A DNA stretch of 57,533 nt, taken from positions 1 to 57,533 of the forward strand of contig NZ_JADEYC010000043.1 of NCBI RefSeq assembly GCF_015209505.1. The letters run 5' to 3'. Numbering within the stretch: position 1 is the stretch's first letter; the number at the start of each line of letters is the position of its first letter. Of this stretch, positions 6,457 through 14,060 are shown in pieces. The notes under the pieces are model-generated. The model was not told the DNA's origin. It was given only the letters and a program-made list of their open reading frames with translations, and did not search any database. Source of the DNA: Saccharopolyspora montiporae. Lineage in GTDB: Bacteria > Actinomycetota > Actinomycetes > Mycobacteriales > Pseudonocardiaceae. The translations under genes were made by a program, and so were the position numbers.

Positions 6457-7733
6457 TGAGCAAGAACTCTTTCGGGCAGTTGTCCGGACCGGCGAAACTG
6501 CTGGTGATCAACCAGTTCGGCATCAACATCGGCTTCTACATGCTGCTGCCGTTCCTGGCTTCCTACATGACATCGCTCGGCTACGGCGCCGCCGTGATCG
6601 GCCTGGTGCTCGGGGTGCGCAACCTCAGCCAGCAGGGCATGTTCCTCATCGGCGGCACCGCTGCCGACCGGATCGGCTGCCGCCCGATGATCATCCTGGG
6701 CTGCGCGCTGCGCGTGGTGGCCTTCGGGCTGTTCACCGTGCTGACCTCGTTGCCCGGGCTCGTGGTGGCGGTGGTGTTGACCGGTCTGGCCGGGGCGTTC
6801 TTCAACCCCGCGGTGCGCACCTACCTCATGCACGAGGCCGGGGACCGCCGGGCCGAGGTCTTCGCGGTGTTCAACCAGTTCTCGCACGCGGGAACCCTGG
6901 TCGGCCCGCTGGTCGGCGCGGCGCTGCTCACCGTCGACTTCCGGCTCGTGGCGCTGGTGGCCTGCATCGCCTTCGCCGTGCTGACCGCGGCGCAGATCGC
7001 GGTGCTGCCGCGCCGGGAAGTCGAGCCGCAGCAGCAGAGCGTGCTCGGCAGTTGGCGCGAGGTGGTCACCAACCGCCGGTTCGTGGTGTTCACCCTGGCG
7101 CTGTCGGCCTACTTCGGCCTGTACAACCAGCTCTACCTGACCCTGCCGCTGGAGGCCGAACGGGTTTCCGGGCTGTCCGGGGCGATCGCCGTGGTGTTCA
7201 TCGTCTCCACCGGCATCGGCGTGTTCGGGCAGGTGCGCATCACCGGATGGTGCCGCAGGCGGTTCAGCGCGGGGCGGTCTGTGGTGATCGGGCTGGCCTG
7301 CATGGGCCTGTCGTTCGTGCCGGTGATGCTGTTCGGCCCGCTGCTGGACACGCGCACCGAACCGGGCGGGCAGTGGCTGACGATCGCGGTCGCGTGCCTG
7401 CCGATCGTGCTCACCACCGCGCTGTTCACGGTGGGCCAGGCGATCACCAACCCGTTCGCGATGGAGCTGCTGCCGGTGGTCGGCAGCGAGCGGTTGGCCG
7501 GCACCTACTACGGCTTCTACTACCTGGTGTCCAGCCTGGTGGCGGCCGGGGTCGGCTGGGTCGTGGGTGCGCTGCTGGACAGCGCCGCCGATCCGGTCTG
7601 GCGGTGGTTGCCGTGGCTGGCGCTGCTGCTGGTGGGCGTGGCCGGATCGGCCACCGCCGCGGTCATGGAACGCCGCGGTCTGCTGGCGCCGCGCGCCGAG
7701 GGCGAGCCCGAGCAGCAGGCCGCCCGCGCCTGA
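6456..7733 (+). CDS. MFS transporter of the B12-riboswitch operon
   Basis: This 425-residue protein has about 12 membrane spans in two six-helix halves. The loop after the second span carries GGTAADRIGCRPMI (about 62-75), the DRxGxRP variant of the MFS A-motif. A GVRNLSQQGMF segment just before it is typical of drug/small-molecule exporters of the DHA1 type. ATG 6456 overlaps the PLP enzyme stop by one base (TGATG), so expression is coupled. With two enzymes or binding proteins upstream and no importer in the operon, export of the pathway product is the simplest role, in the manner of SbnD or CntE in metallophore loci. Import of a substrate is the alternative. Confidence 0.87.
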   Translation: MSKNSFGQLSGPAKLLVINQFGINIGFYMLLPFLASYMTSLGYGAAVIGLVLGVRNLSQQGMFLIGGTAADRIGCRPMIILGCALRVVAFGLFTVLTSLPGLVVAVVLTGLAGAFFNPAVRTYLMHEAGDRRAEVFAVFNQFSHAGTLVGPLVGAALLTVDFRLVALVACIAFAVLTAAQIAVLPRREVEPQQQSVLGSWREVVTNRRFVVFTLALSAYFGLYNQLYLTLPLEAERVSGLSGAIAVVFIVSTGIGVFGQVRITGWCRRRFSAGRSVVIGLACMGLSFVPVMLFGPLLDTRTEPGGQWLTIAVACLPIVLTTALFTVGQAITNPFAMELLPVVGSERLAGTYYGFYYLVSSLVAAGVGWVVGALLDSAADPVWRWLPWLALLLVGVAGSATAAVMERRGLLAPRAEGEPEQQAARA

Positions 7734-7740
7734 CTCCGCG

Positions 7741-7768
7741 TCCGGGCGGTGCTGTCGTGCCGCCCGGA
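7741..7768 (+). terminator. First of two tandem hairpins after the B12 operon
   Basis: TCCGGGCGG (7741-7749) pairs exactly with CCGCCCGGA (7760-7768) around a ten-base loop. It starts eight bases after the MFS stop. No U-tract follows, as is normal for actinobacterial terminators. Confidence 0.55.
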
Positions 7769-7777
7769 CGCACTGAT

Positions 7778-7808
7778 GCGGAAATCCCCGGACAGCGGGG
7801 ATTTCCGC
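7778..7808 (+). terminator. Second tandem hairpin, perfect 13-bp stem
   Basis: GCGGAAATCCCCG (7778-7790) is an exact complement of CGGGGATTTCCGC (7796-7808) with a GACAG loop. Together with the hairpin ten bases upstream it should end the riboswitch operon and insulate the oxidoreductase gene that follows. Confidence 0.7.
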
Positions 7809-7953
7809 ACAGGGTTCTCCCGTGCCCGGTCGCTCGCCCGTCAACCGCGGTCCGGGTGTGACGAAGACCGCAGTGCGGGTTCGGCGGGAACAGAAGTTGA
7901 TCAACTCGGGTTGTGCCGTGCGGCTGCGACATCCACCTGTCGAGAGGAACCGC

Positions 7954-9078
7954 ATGACATCCACCCCGGCCGAACGCGTCGCGCAGGCCGTCGACCGCCC
8001 GCTGCAGATCAACGGGATGCGCGTGCGCAACCGCACGGCCATGGCCCCGATGACCAGGCGTTTCTCCCCGGCGGGCATTCCGGGTGAGGACGTGGCCGAC
8101 TACTACGAGCGCCGCGCGGCCGGCGGGGTCGGCCTGATCATCACCGAAGGCACCTACGTCGAGCGCGACGCGGCCGGGGCCGAGCCCGACGTGCCGTGCT
8201 TCTACGGCCCGCGGGCGCTGGCCGGCTGGGCCCGGGTGGCCGACCAGGTGCACAGCGCGGGCGGGCGGATCGTCCCGCAGCTCTGGCACGTGGGCGTCCA
8301 ACGCCCGGCGGACAGCGCCTTCGCGCCCGGTGCGCCCGCCGAGGGCCCGTCCGGCGTCGGCCTGGACGGTTCGCCCAGCGGCCGGGAGATGACCGGCAGC
8401 GACATCGACGAGACCGTGCGCGCGTTCGCCGAGGCCGCGGCCGCCGCGCAGCAGAACGGGTTCGACGGCGTCGAGCTGCACGGGGCGCACGGCTACCTCA
8501 TCGACGATTTCCTGTGGCACAGCACGAATCGGCGCACCGACGGCTACGGCGGTGACCACGCCTCCCGCACCCGGTTCGCCGCCGAGATCGTGGCGGCGGT
8601 GCGCGCCGCGGTGACCCCGGAGTTCCCGGTGCTGTTCCGGTTCTCGCAGTGGAAGGCCGACCACTACGGCGCACGCATCGCCGAGAGCCCGCAGGAACTG
8701 GAGGAGGTGCTCACCCCGCTGGCCGAGGCCGGTGTGGACGCGTTCCACGCCTCGACCCGCCGCTACTGGCTGCCCGAGTTCGACGACAGCGACCTCAACC
8801 TCGCCGGGTGGACGAAGAAGATCACCGGCCGCACCACGCTCACGGTCGGTTCCGTCGGGTTGGACAAGGAGTTCAACGGTCCGCAGGGCTTCACCCCGCA
8901 GGCCGGGGTCGCCGGCATCGACCTGCTGCTGGATCGGCTGGAGCGCGACGAGTTCGACGCCGTGGCCATCGGACGGGCGCTGCTGGCCGACCCGGACTGG
9001 GTGCGCAAGGCGCTGGCCGGGAAGCTCGACCAGGTCAAGCCCTACGACGCGGCCGAAGCGCTGCACGTGCTCAGCTGA
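7954..9078 (+). CDS. NADH:flavin oxidoreductase, Old Yellow Enzyme family
   Basis: This 374-residue FMN-dependent TIM-barrel enzyme would reduce activated alkenes or related electrophiles with NAD(P)H. RPLQINGMRVRNRTAMAPMT near the N-terminus, ITEGTYVERD, PQLWHVG with the FMN-binding Gln/His pair, GFDGVELHGAHGYLIDDF and TNRRTDGYGGDHASR, and the C-terminal GRALLADPDWV are standard family motifs. The ATG at 7954 follows GAGAGGAA. It is a stand-alone barrel without the 4Fe-4S and NADPH domains of enoate reductases. The MFS gene about 100 bases downstream on the same strand may be co-transcribed. The physiological substrate is unknown. Confidence 0.9.
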   Translation: MTSTPAERVAQAVDRPLQINGMRVRNRTAMAPMTRRFSPAGIPGEDVADYYERRAAGGVGLIITEGTYVERDAAGAEPDVPCFYGPRALAGWARVADQVHSAGGRIVPQLWHVGVQRPADSAFAPGAPAEGPSGVGLDGSPSGREMTGSDIDETVRAFAEAAAAAQQNGFDGVELHGAHGYLIDDFLWHSTNRRTDGYGGDHASRTRFAAEIVAAVRAAVTPEFPVLFRFSQWKADHYGARIAESPQELEEVLTPLAEAGVDAFHASTRRYWLPEFDDSDLNLAGWTKKITGRTTLTVGSVGLDKEFNGPQGFTPQAGVAGIDLLLDRLERDEFDAVAIGRALLADPDWVRKALAGKLDQVKPYDAAEALHVLS

Positions 9079-9181
9079 GCCGCGCGGTGCGCATCGCCTG
9101 CGAGGAGTGGACGGAGCGCGGGCCGGGAACTCCCGGGAGCGGTGGGCGCGCGGCCCGCTTCGAACCGGGGGTGAGGTGAGG

Positions 9182-10402
9182 ATGACCAGGACCGACTCCG
9201 CTGCCGAATCCGGTGCGCGCACGCGGCCCGGGCTGGCGCTGTTGGCGCTGGCGCTGGGCGGATTCGGCATCGGCACCACCGAGTTCGTCATCATGGGGCT
9301 GCTGCCGGAAGTCGCGGGCGGACTGGGGGTGGACATCCCCTCCGCCGGCCACCTGATCTCCTCCTACGCGCTGGGCGTGGTGATCGGTGCTCCGCTGCTG
9401 ACCGCGCTGACCGTGCGGCTGCGCAGGCAGCCCGTGCTGGTGGGGCTGATGGTGCTGTTCGCCGCGGGCAACCTCGCCTCGGCGCTGGCACCCGGCTACG
9501 GGATGGTGATGATCGCGCGCTTCGTCTCCGGCATGCCGCACGGCACGTTCTTCGGCATCGGCGCCGTGGTCGCCTCCAGCGTGGTGGCCCCGGGGTATCG
9601 GGCGCGCGCGGTGTCCATGATGTTCCTGGGGCTGACCGTGGCCAATGTGGTCGGTGTGCCCGCGGGTACCGCGATCGGGCAGCTGGTGGGCTGGCGCTGG
9701 ACGTTCGCGCTGGTCGCCGGACTGGGTGCGCTGGCCGCGGTGGCCGCTGCGGTGCTCATCCCGCGGGATGCGGGGGTCGCGGCCACGTCCAGTTCGCTGC
9801 GCCGCGAGTTCTCCGTGCTGCGGCGGCCGCAGGTGCTGTTGTCGCTGGGCGCCATCGTGCTCGGCTTCGGCGGCCTGTTCGCCTGCTACAGCTACGTGGC
9901 ACCGATGATGACCCAGCTCGGCGGGTTCTCCCCGGCGATGATCACCCCGCTGCTCGTGGTCGTCGGCCTGGGCATGACGGTGGGCTCGCTGCTCGGCGGG
10001 CACTTCGCCGATCGCAACCCGCTGCTGACCATCCTGACCTGCATGTCCGGCGTCACGGTGGCGCTGGTCGCGCTGGCGATGTTCGTCCCGGTCCCGTGGC
10101 TGGCGATACCGCTGCTGTTCGCGGTCGGCATGTTCAGCCTCGCGCTGGGTCCGGCGGTGCAGACGCGGCTGCTCGACCAGGCCGGCGACGCCCCGTCCCT
10201 GGTCTCGGCCGGTCTGCAATCGGGCAGCAACCTCGCCAACTCCATCGGTGCCTGGCTGGGTGGGCTGGTCATCGCCGCCGGCTTCGGCTTCGCCGCCCCC
10301 AACCTCGTCGGCGCCGCGCTGGCCGCCGCGGGTGTGCTGCTCGTGCTCGCCTCGGCGGCCGTGGAACGGCGCGGCCCCGGTCGATCCCGAACATCGTCCT
10401 GA
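9182..10402 (+). CDS. MFS transporter, DHA1/AraJ-like
   Basis: This 406-residue protein has about 12 spans. The N-terminus LALGGFGIGTTEFVIMGLLPE is characteristic of the AraJ/YdhP branch of drug:H+ antiporters, as is the FVSGMPHGTFFGIGAVVAS segment in span 4-5. ATG 9182 has a GGTGAGG ribosome site about five bases upstream. It follows the Old Yellow Enzyme in the same direction with a 103-base gap, so a detoxification pair (reduce, then export) is conceivable. Substrates of this branch include arabinose-like sugars, purines and drugs, and the sequence does not choose among them. Confidence 0.88.
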   Translation: MTRTDSAAESGARTRPGLALLALALGGFGIGTTEFVIMGLLPEVAGGLGVDIPSAGHLISSYALGVVIGAPLLTALTVRLRRQPVLVGLMVLFAAGNLASALAPGYGMVMIARFVSGMPHGTFFGIGAVVASSVVAPGYRARAVSMMFLGLTVANVVGVPAGTAIGQLVGWRWTFALVAGLGALAAVAAAVLIPRDAGVAATSSSLRREFSVLRRPQVLLSLGAIVLGFGGLFACYSYVAPMMTQLGGFSPAMITPLLVVVGLGMTVGSLLGGHFADRNPLLTILTCMSGVTVALVALAMFVPVPWLAIPLLFAVGMFSLALGPAVQTRLLDQAGDAPSLVSAGLQSGSNLANSIGAWLGGLVIAAGFGFAAPNLVGAALAAAGVLLVLASAAVERRGPGRSRTSS

Positions 10403-10598
10403 CGCCGCGCAGCGCCAGATCTGACGGCAGGATGGCGAACCCGCGGGCGTGGGGGACGGGCACGTGCGCGTTGCCGTGAGCGGTCGGGTCCGTCGCTGAT
10501 CAGCAACCAGCCGATGGTGACGGTGAAACCGGTTTCTCGACGCCCTGCGGCCCGTCCTTTGAAGCGGCAGCGCCCACCGGCCCCTGGAGGATTTCGCT

Positions 10599-10748
10599 GT
10601 GAGAACAAGGCATTCGCGGCAGTTCGACCAGTGTCCGGAGGTGGACACCGGACACTGGTCGATAGCGGGGGCGTGGACGCCCGACGCCGGTGCCGTTCGA
10701 GGTGATCCCGTGGTCGACGGACATCCGGTGGGCGATCGGCGGAGGTGA
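10599..10748 (+). CDS. Possible small leader-type ORF before the GNAT gene (49 aa)
   Basis: GTG 10599 has GGAGG eight bases upstream, and the frame stops at 10746-10748, two bases before the acetyltransferase ATG, an arrangement typical of translational coupling. The product is hydrophilic, with Trp, His and Asp residues and no known domain. The frame runs through a perfect 15-bp inverted repeat (10624-10662), so part of its composition is dictated by RNA structure. It may be a real small gene, a leader, or chance. Confidence 0.35.
   Translation: MRTRHSRQFDQCPEVDTGHWSIAGAWTPDAGAVRGDPVVDGHPVGDRRR
10624..10662. promoter_or_regulatory. Perfect 15-bp inverted repeat upstream of GNAT gene
   Basis: TCGACCAGTGTCCGG (10624-10638) is exactly complementary to CCGGACACTGGTCGA (10648-10662), separated by nine bases. 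It lies about 90 bases before the acetyltransferase start and 220 bases after the MFS gene. Candidates are a large operator for a dimeric regulator, or a terminator of the MFS transcript. Confidence 0.6.
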
Positions 10749-10750
10749 GA

Positions 10751-11263
10751 ATGGACATCAGACCAGCGCACGTCAGGGATGCAGCGCGCATCGAGTCGAT
10801 CTACCGGCATTATGCGCTGCATTCCGTGCTCACGGCCGATGTTGACGACTCGCCGACCGCGCGGGAGTGGGAGCTGCGCCTGGAACAGTTGGCTGCGTCG
10901 GGCTACCCCACCTTGGTCGCCGCGGCGGACCGCGATGTCGTGGGTTACGCCTTGCTCATGCCGTGGCTGGCCAAGCCCGCTTTCGCCCACACCGCGGAAA
11001 ACTCGATCTACCTCGACCCGAACGCCGTTGGTGCCGGCATAGGCCGCCAACTTCTCGACCGACTTCTCGATGATGCGCGGGCCTGCGGTATCCGCGAGGT
11101 TATAGCCCTCGTGGCCGACGGCGAGCACGAAGGCCGTGCGTCCCGAGCGCTGCACCTCGGAGCGGGTTATCGACATGTGGGGCGGCTGCAGCGGGTGGGG
11201 AGCAAGCGCGGACGCATCACCGACGTCGAGCTCCTGCAACGTTCGCTGCAGCCCAGCGACTGA
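10751..11263 (+). CDS. GNAT-family N-acetyltransferase, phosphinothricin acetyltransferase-like
   Basis: This 170-residue protein matches the Pat/YncA branch of the GNAT fold. The N-terminal IRPAHVRDAARIESIY, the strand ENSIYLDPNAVGAGIG with the acetyl-CoA pyrophosphate loop (about 93-98), the helix LLDRLLDDARACGIREVIALV and the C-terminal LGAGYRHVGRL cover the whole fold. Relatives acetylate phosphinothricin, methionine sulfoximine or other amino acids. ATG 10751 follows GGAGG at five bases. The preceding 350 bases contain a 15-bp palindrome and a small coupled frame. Substrate cannot be assigned. Confidence 0.85.
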   Translation: MDIRPAHVRDAARIESIYRHYALHSVLTADVDDSPTAREWELRLEQLAASGYPTLVAAADRDVVGYALLMPWLAKPAFAHTAENSIYLDPNAVGAGIGRQLLDRLLDDARACGIREVIALVADGEHEGRASRALHLGAGYRHVGRLQRVGSKRGRITDVELLQRSLQPSD

Positions 11264-11624
11264 CCCGTCATCGGCGTTGCCGCGGTTGTTCGGTGAGGTC
11301 CGCGATGCCGGACCCGAGCCCGAGGTGGCACAGATCGTCGTGTCGGCCATCGGGGACCAACGCGGTCGCCGAGGAGCTGGTGCCGCCCGACGCGCACGCG
11401 TCGTCGGTCGAGTCCCACCGGATCGAGCGCCCACCTCTACACCGACCGGCCGCGCGCAACTCCCGTGCCGAGGTGTGCGCCGCGGGGCATTCCGCATCGC
11501 CTGGTCGCGGCCGGACGCGGTGGCCCGGGGCGATCCGGGGCGTGTTGCCCGCGCTGAACCAGCGCCCCGGTTCCGGTGCCGCGTCGATGGAGCTGACGCC
11601 GGGCGAGCCGCCTATGCTCGGCGT
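11264..11624. other. Intergenic region without a supported gene
   Basis: Frames on both strands are open but are Arg/Pro-rich with no domain and no ribosome site. The last bases hold the putative promoter of the sensor kinase. Confidence 0.4.
11613..11618 (+). promoter_or_regulatory. Candidate -10 element of a leaderless kinase transcript
   Basis: TATGCT lies seven bases before the GTG of the sensor kinase, the distance expected if transcription starts at or next to the first codon. There is no Shine-Dalgarno sequence before that GTG, which fits a leaderless mRNA, common in actinobacteria. No convincing -35 is seen. Confidence 0.35.
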
Positions 11625-12737
11625 GTGCAGGCACGCCCGGGCATCCAGTTGCTGCCGCCGGTGGCCGACGCCGCCATCGCGGTGGTCGTCGCGGGCGCGG
11701 TGCTGGTGGGCACGGTCATGGCCGGACGCGTGCAGGACGCCCATCCGGTGGACGTGCTGGGAGCCGTTCTCATCGTGGCGACGGGGTTGTCCCTGGCGTG
11801 GCGGCGTCGCGCCCCGGTGGTGGTGTTCACCGCCGCCGTGCTGCTCGTGTCCGTCTACCTGCTGCGCGGCTACCCGTTCGGCCCGGTCCAGCTGTGCATG
11901 GTCGTCGCCATGTTCGAAGTGGCCCGGCTCCGTCGACTGCGGATCTCCGCACCCGCTTGCGCGGCCGCGGTCGCGGTCAGCGGTGCCGCGGTGGTGCTGC
12001 GCGCCCTCGTGCCCGCTGCCAGTCCCGCGCTCATGCTGGCGCTGTGGGCCAGCTGGCTGCTCGTGCCGTGGTCGCTGGGCTCGTTGGTGCAGGCGCGGAC
12101 CTCCGCGACCCGGCGAGCGCGCGAGGACCTCGCCGCGCGCGCTGCGCTGCAGGAGCGGGTCCGGATCACCGGCGAGGTGCACGACGTCGCCGGGCACGGG
12201 TTCTCCGCGGTGGCGATGCAGGCCGGGGTGGCGCTGCTGGTGTTCGATGAGCAGCCCGCGCAGGCCCGCCGCTGCCTGGAATCCATCAAGTCGACCAGCG
12301 ACGAGGCGCTGGCCGACCTGCGCACCATCCTGGACGACTCGCGGGAACCGGGCGCCGAGGGCGGGCTGGACGGGTTGGCTCGGCTGGCCGAACGCACCCG
12401 CACCGCCGGAGTCCCGGTCCAGCTGTCGGTGTCGGCACCATCCGTTCCCGCGGACGTGGGCGGTGCGGTGTTCGGCGTGGTCCGCGAAGCCCTCACGAAC
12501 GTGCTGCGGCACGCCGGATCGGCCACCGCGACGGTCGGCGTCCGGGTTGCGGGGGAGGAGCTGGAGGTCGAAGTGCTCGACGACGGGGCCGGGGGTGCCG
12601 TGGCACCGGACGGCGCGGGGATCTCCGGCATGCGCAACAGGGTCGAAGCGTTGGGCGGTGAGCTGTCCGCGAAACCCCGTGCCGGGCGCGGATTCCGCGT
12701 GCTGGCCCGCATTCCGTTGCCGGGAAGTGCGCGATGA
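11625..12737 (+). CDS. Two-component sensor histidine kinase, NarL-partner (HisKA_3) type
   Basis: This 370-residue membrane kinase has about five hydrophobic segments in residues 10-152, a linker helix, a DHp domain with H186 in the motif EVHDVAGHGFSAVAMQAG, and a HATPase domain with REALTNVLRHAGSA (N box), DDGAG and GISGMRNRVEALGG. There is no large extracytoplasmic sensor loop, so the signal is probably membrane-borne. GTG 11625 was chosen because it starts the frame just before the first span; it seems leaderless. The stop overlaps the response regulator start by four bases (ATGA), so they are a cognate pair. Confidence 0.88.
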   Translation: MQARPGIQLLPPVADAAIAVVVAGAVLVGTVMAGRVQDAHPVDVLGAVLIVATGLSLAWRRRAPVVVFTAAVLLVSVYLLRGYPFGPVQLCMVVAMFEVARLRRLRISAPACAAAVAVSGAAVVLRALVPAASPALMLALWASWLLVPWSLGSLVQARTSATRRAREDLAARAALQERVRITGEVHDVAGHGFSAVAMQAGVALLVFDEQPAQARRCLESIKSTSDEALADLRTILDDSREPGAEGGLDGLARLAERTRTAGVPVQLSVSAPSVPADVGGAVFGVVREALTNVLRHAGSATATVGVRVAGEELEVEVLDDGAGGAVAPDGAGISGMRNRVEALGGELSAKPRAGRGFRVLARIPLPGSAR

Positions 12738-13393
12738 TCCGGGTCGCGGTGGCCGATGACCAGGCCGTGGTGCGGATGGGCCTGCGCGTGGTGATCGAGC
12801 GGGAATCGGACATGGCCGTCGTCGCCGAAGCGGGCGACGGACAGGCCGTGCTCGACCTGGTGCACGACATCGGGGTCGACATCCTGCTGCTCGACATCCG
12901 CATGCCCGGTCGCGACGGGTTGGACGTGCTCGCGACCATCGCGAGCAGTGGAGAGCTCAGCGGAATCCGCGTCATCGTGGTGACCACGTTCGAGATCGAC
13001 GAGTACGTGTTCCGCGCCCTGGAGTCCGGTGCCAGCGGCTTCCTGGTCAAGGACACGCCGCCGGAGGACATCGTGCGCGCGATCCGGGTGGTCGCCGCCG
13101 GGGAGGCGCTGCTGTCGCCGTCGGTGACCCGGCGCGTCGTGGACCGGTTCGGGCGCGGGCCCGCCACCGGCGCGGCACCGGTGCCCGGGGTGGCCGAGCT
13201 GACCGACCGGGAACGCGAGATCACCGCGTGGGTGGCCACCGGCCGGTCCAACGAGGAGATCGCCGAGCAGCTGGTGATCAGCCCGGACACGGTGCGCACG
13301 CATGTCAGCCGCGCCATGGTCAAACTCGTGGCCCGCGACCGGGCGCAGCTGGTGGTCCTGGCGGTGCGGGCCGGGATCTCGCCGCCCGGCTGA
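12734..13393 (+). CDS. Response regulator, NarL/FixJ family
   Basis: This 219-residue protein has a receiver domain (about 3-120) with D54 in ILLLDIRMPGRDG as phosphoacceptor, acidic residues D8/D9, and K105 in FLVKDTPPE. A LuxR-type helix-turn-helix (about 155-215) contains LTDREREITAWVATGRSNEE and ISPDTVRTHVSRAMVKL. It is translationally coupled to the kinase upstream. The downstream SHOCT-domain membrane protein is a likely target or partner, since SHOCT proteins often follow such pairs; this is an inference from position. Confidence 0.9.
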   Translation: MIRVAVADDQAVVRMGLRVVIERESDMAVVAEAGDGQAVLDLVHDIGVDILLLDIRMPGRDGLDVLATIASSGELSGIRVIVVTTFEIDEYVFRALESGASGFLVKDTPPEDIVRAIRVVAAGEALLSPSVTRRVVDRFGRGPATGAAPVPGVAELTDREREITAWVATGRSNEEIAEQLVISPDTVRTHVSRAMVKLVARDRAQLVVLAVRAGISPPG

Positions 13394-13552
13394 CTGCGCC
13401 CGCGCGCGCAGGCCGGCTGCGCCCGGCTGCGCAGGCGCGGTCACGTCGCAGCGCTGACGACGCGGCAGCCGGTACGGGCTGATCCTGGTGCGGTACGGAC
13501 GACGACGGCACTGGACCGGATTCCAGGCCCGCGTGGACATGCGGAGGACATG

Positions 13553-13798
13553 ATGAACACCGCGATGCTGATGGCGAATCCCGCCTTCCATGGCCCGCCC
13601 GGTGCGGGCTTCCTCCCCTTCGGACCCTTCCTGCTGCTGGTGCTGCTGCTCCTGGTGGGCACGGTCATCTGGCTGGTGGTGCGCGCCGTGCGCGGCCCGT
13701 CCACCGTCAGCCGCGCCCGGGACGTGCTGGCCGAGCGCTACGCGCGTGGCGAGATCGATTCCGAGGAGTACCGGCAGCGGCGCCGCGACCTCGGTTGA
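13553..13798 (+). CDS. Small SHOCT-domain membrane protein
   Basis: This 81-residue protein has a single strong membrane span (about 22-45, rich in Leu/Val) and a C-terminal SHOCT motif (VLAERYARGEIDSEEYRQRR), a short oligomerisation module found at protein termini. ATG 13553 is preferred over ATG 13550 because GGAGG at 13543-13547 is then five bases away rather than two. It follows the two-component pair by 160 bases on the same strand. Exact function unknown. Confidence 0.8.
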   Translation: MNTAMLMANPAFHGPPGAGFLPFGPFLLLVLLLLVGTVIWLVVRAVRGPSTVSRARDVLAERYARGEIDSEEYRQRRRDLG

Positions 13799-14060
13799 CC
13801 GGCGGCTGCCGAGCGTCCCGCCGACCGCTTCCGCGCGGCCGGCGGGACCGCTGCATCGCGGCACGCCCGGAATCAGCACGCCCGGAATCGGTGCGCACGA
13901 CCGGAAAGCGGCCACCGGACGGGACCGAATGGAGCAGCACCTACGGGACTGAACAGCACATCGGCTGCTCCGTCGGCACCAGTTCGTGATCGACGTCTGG
14001 ACCCGGTTTCCCGGCGATCTCTACGCTGTTCGGGTTCCCAGCCGCCTGCCGAGGAGTCCT

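Noticed and set aside
6270..8078. Minus-strand frame across the riboswitch-operon MFS gene
   Set aside because: Antisense shadow with low-complexity composition; the plus-strand MFS has 12 spans and coupled overlaps.
9071..11497. Long minus-strand frame of about 800 codons across the MFS and GNAT genes
   Set aside because: It is antisense to two clear genes, rich in His/Gln/Arg, and has no domain; a product of high GC at third positions.
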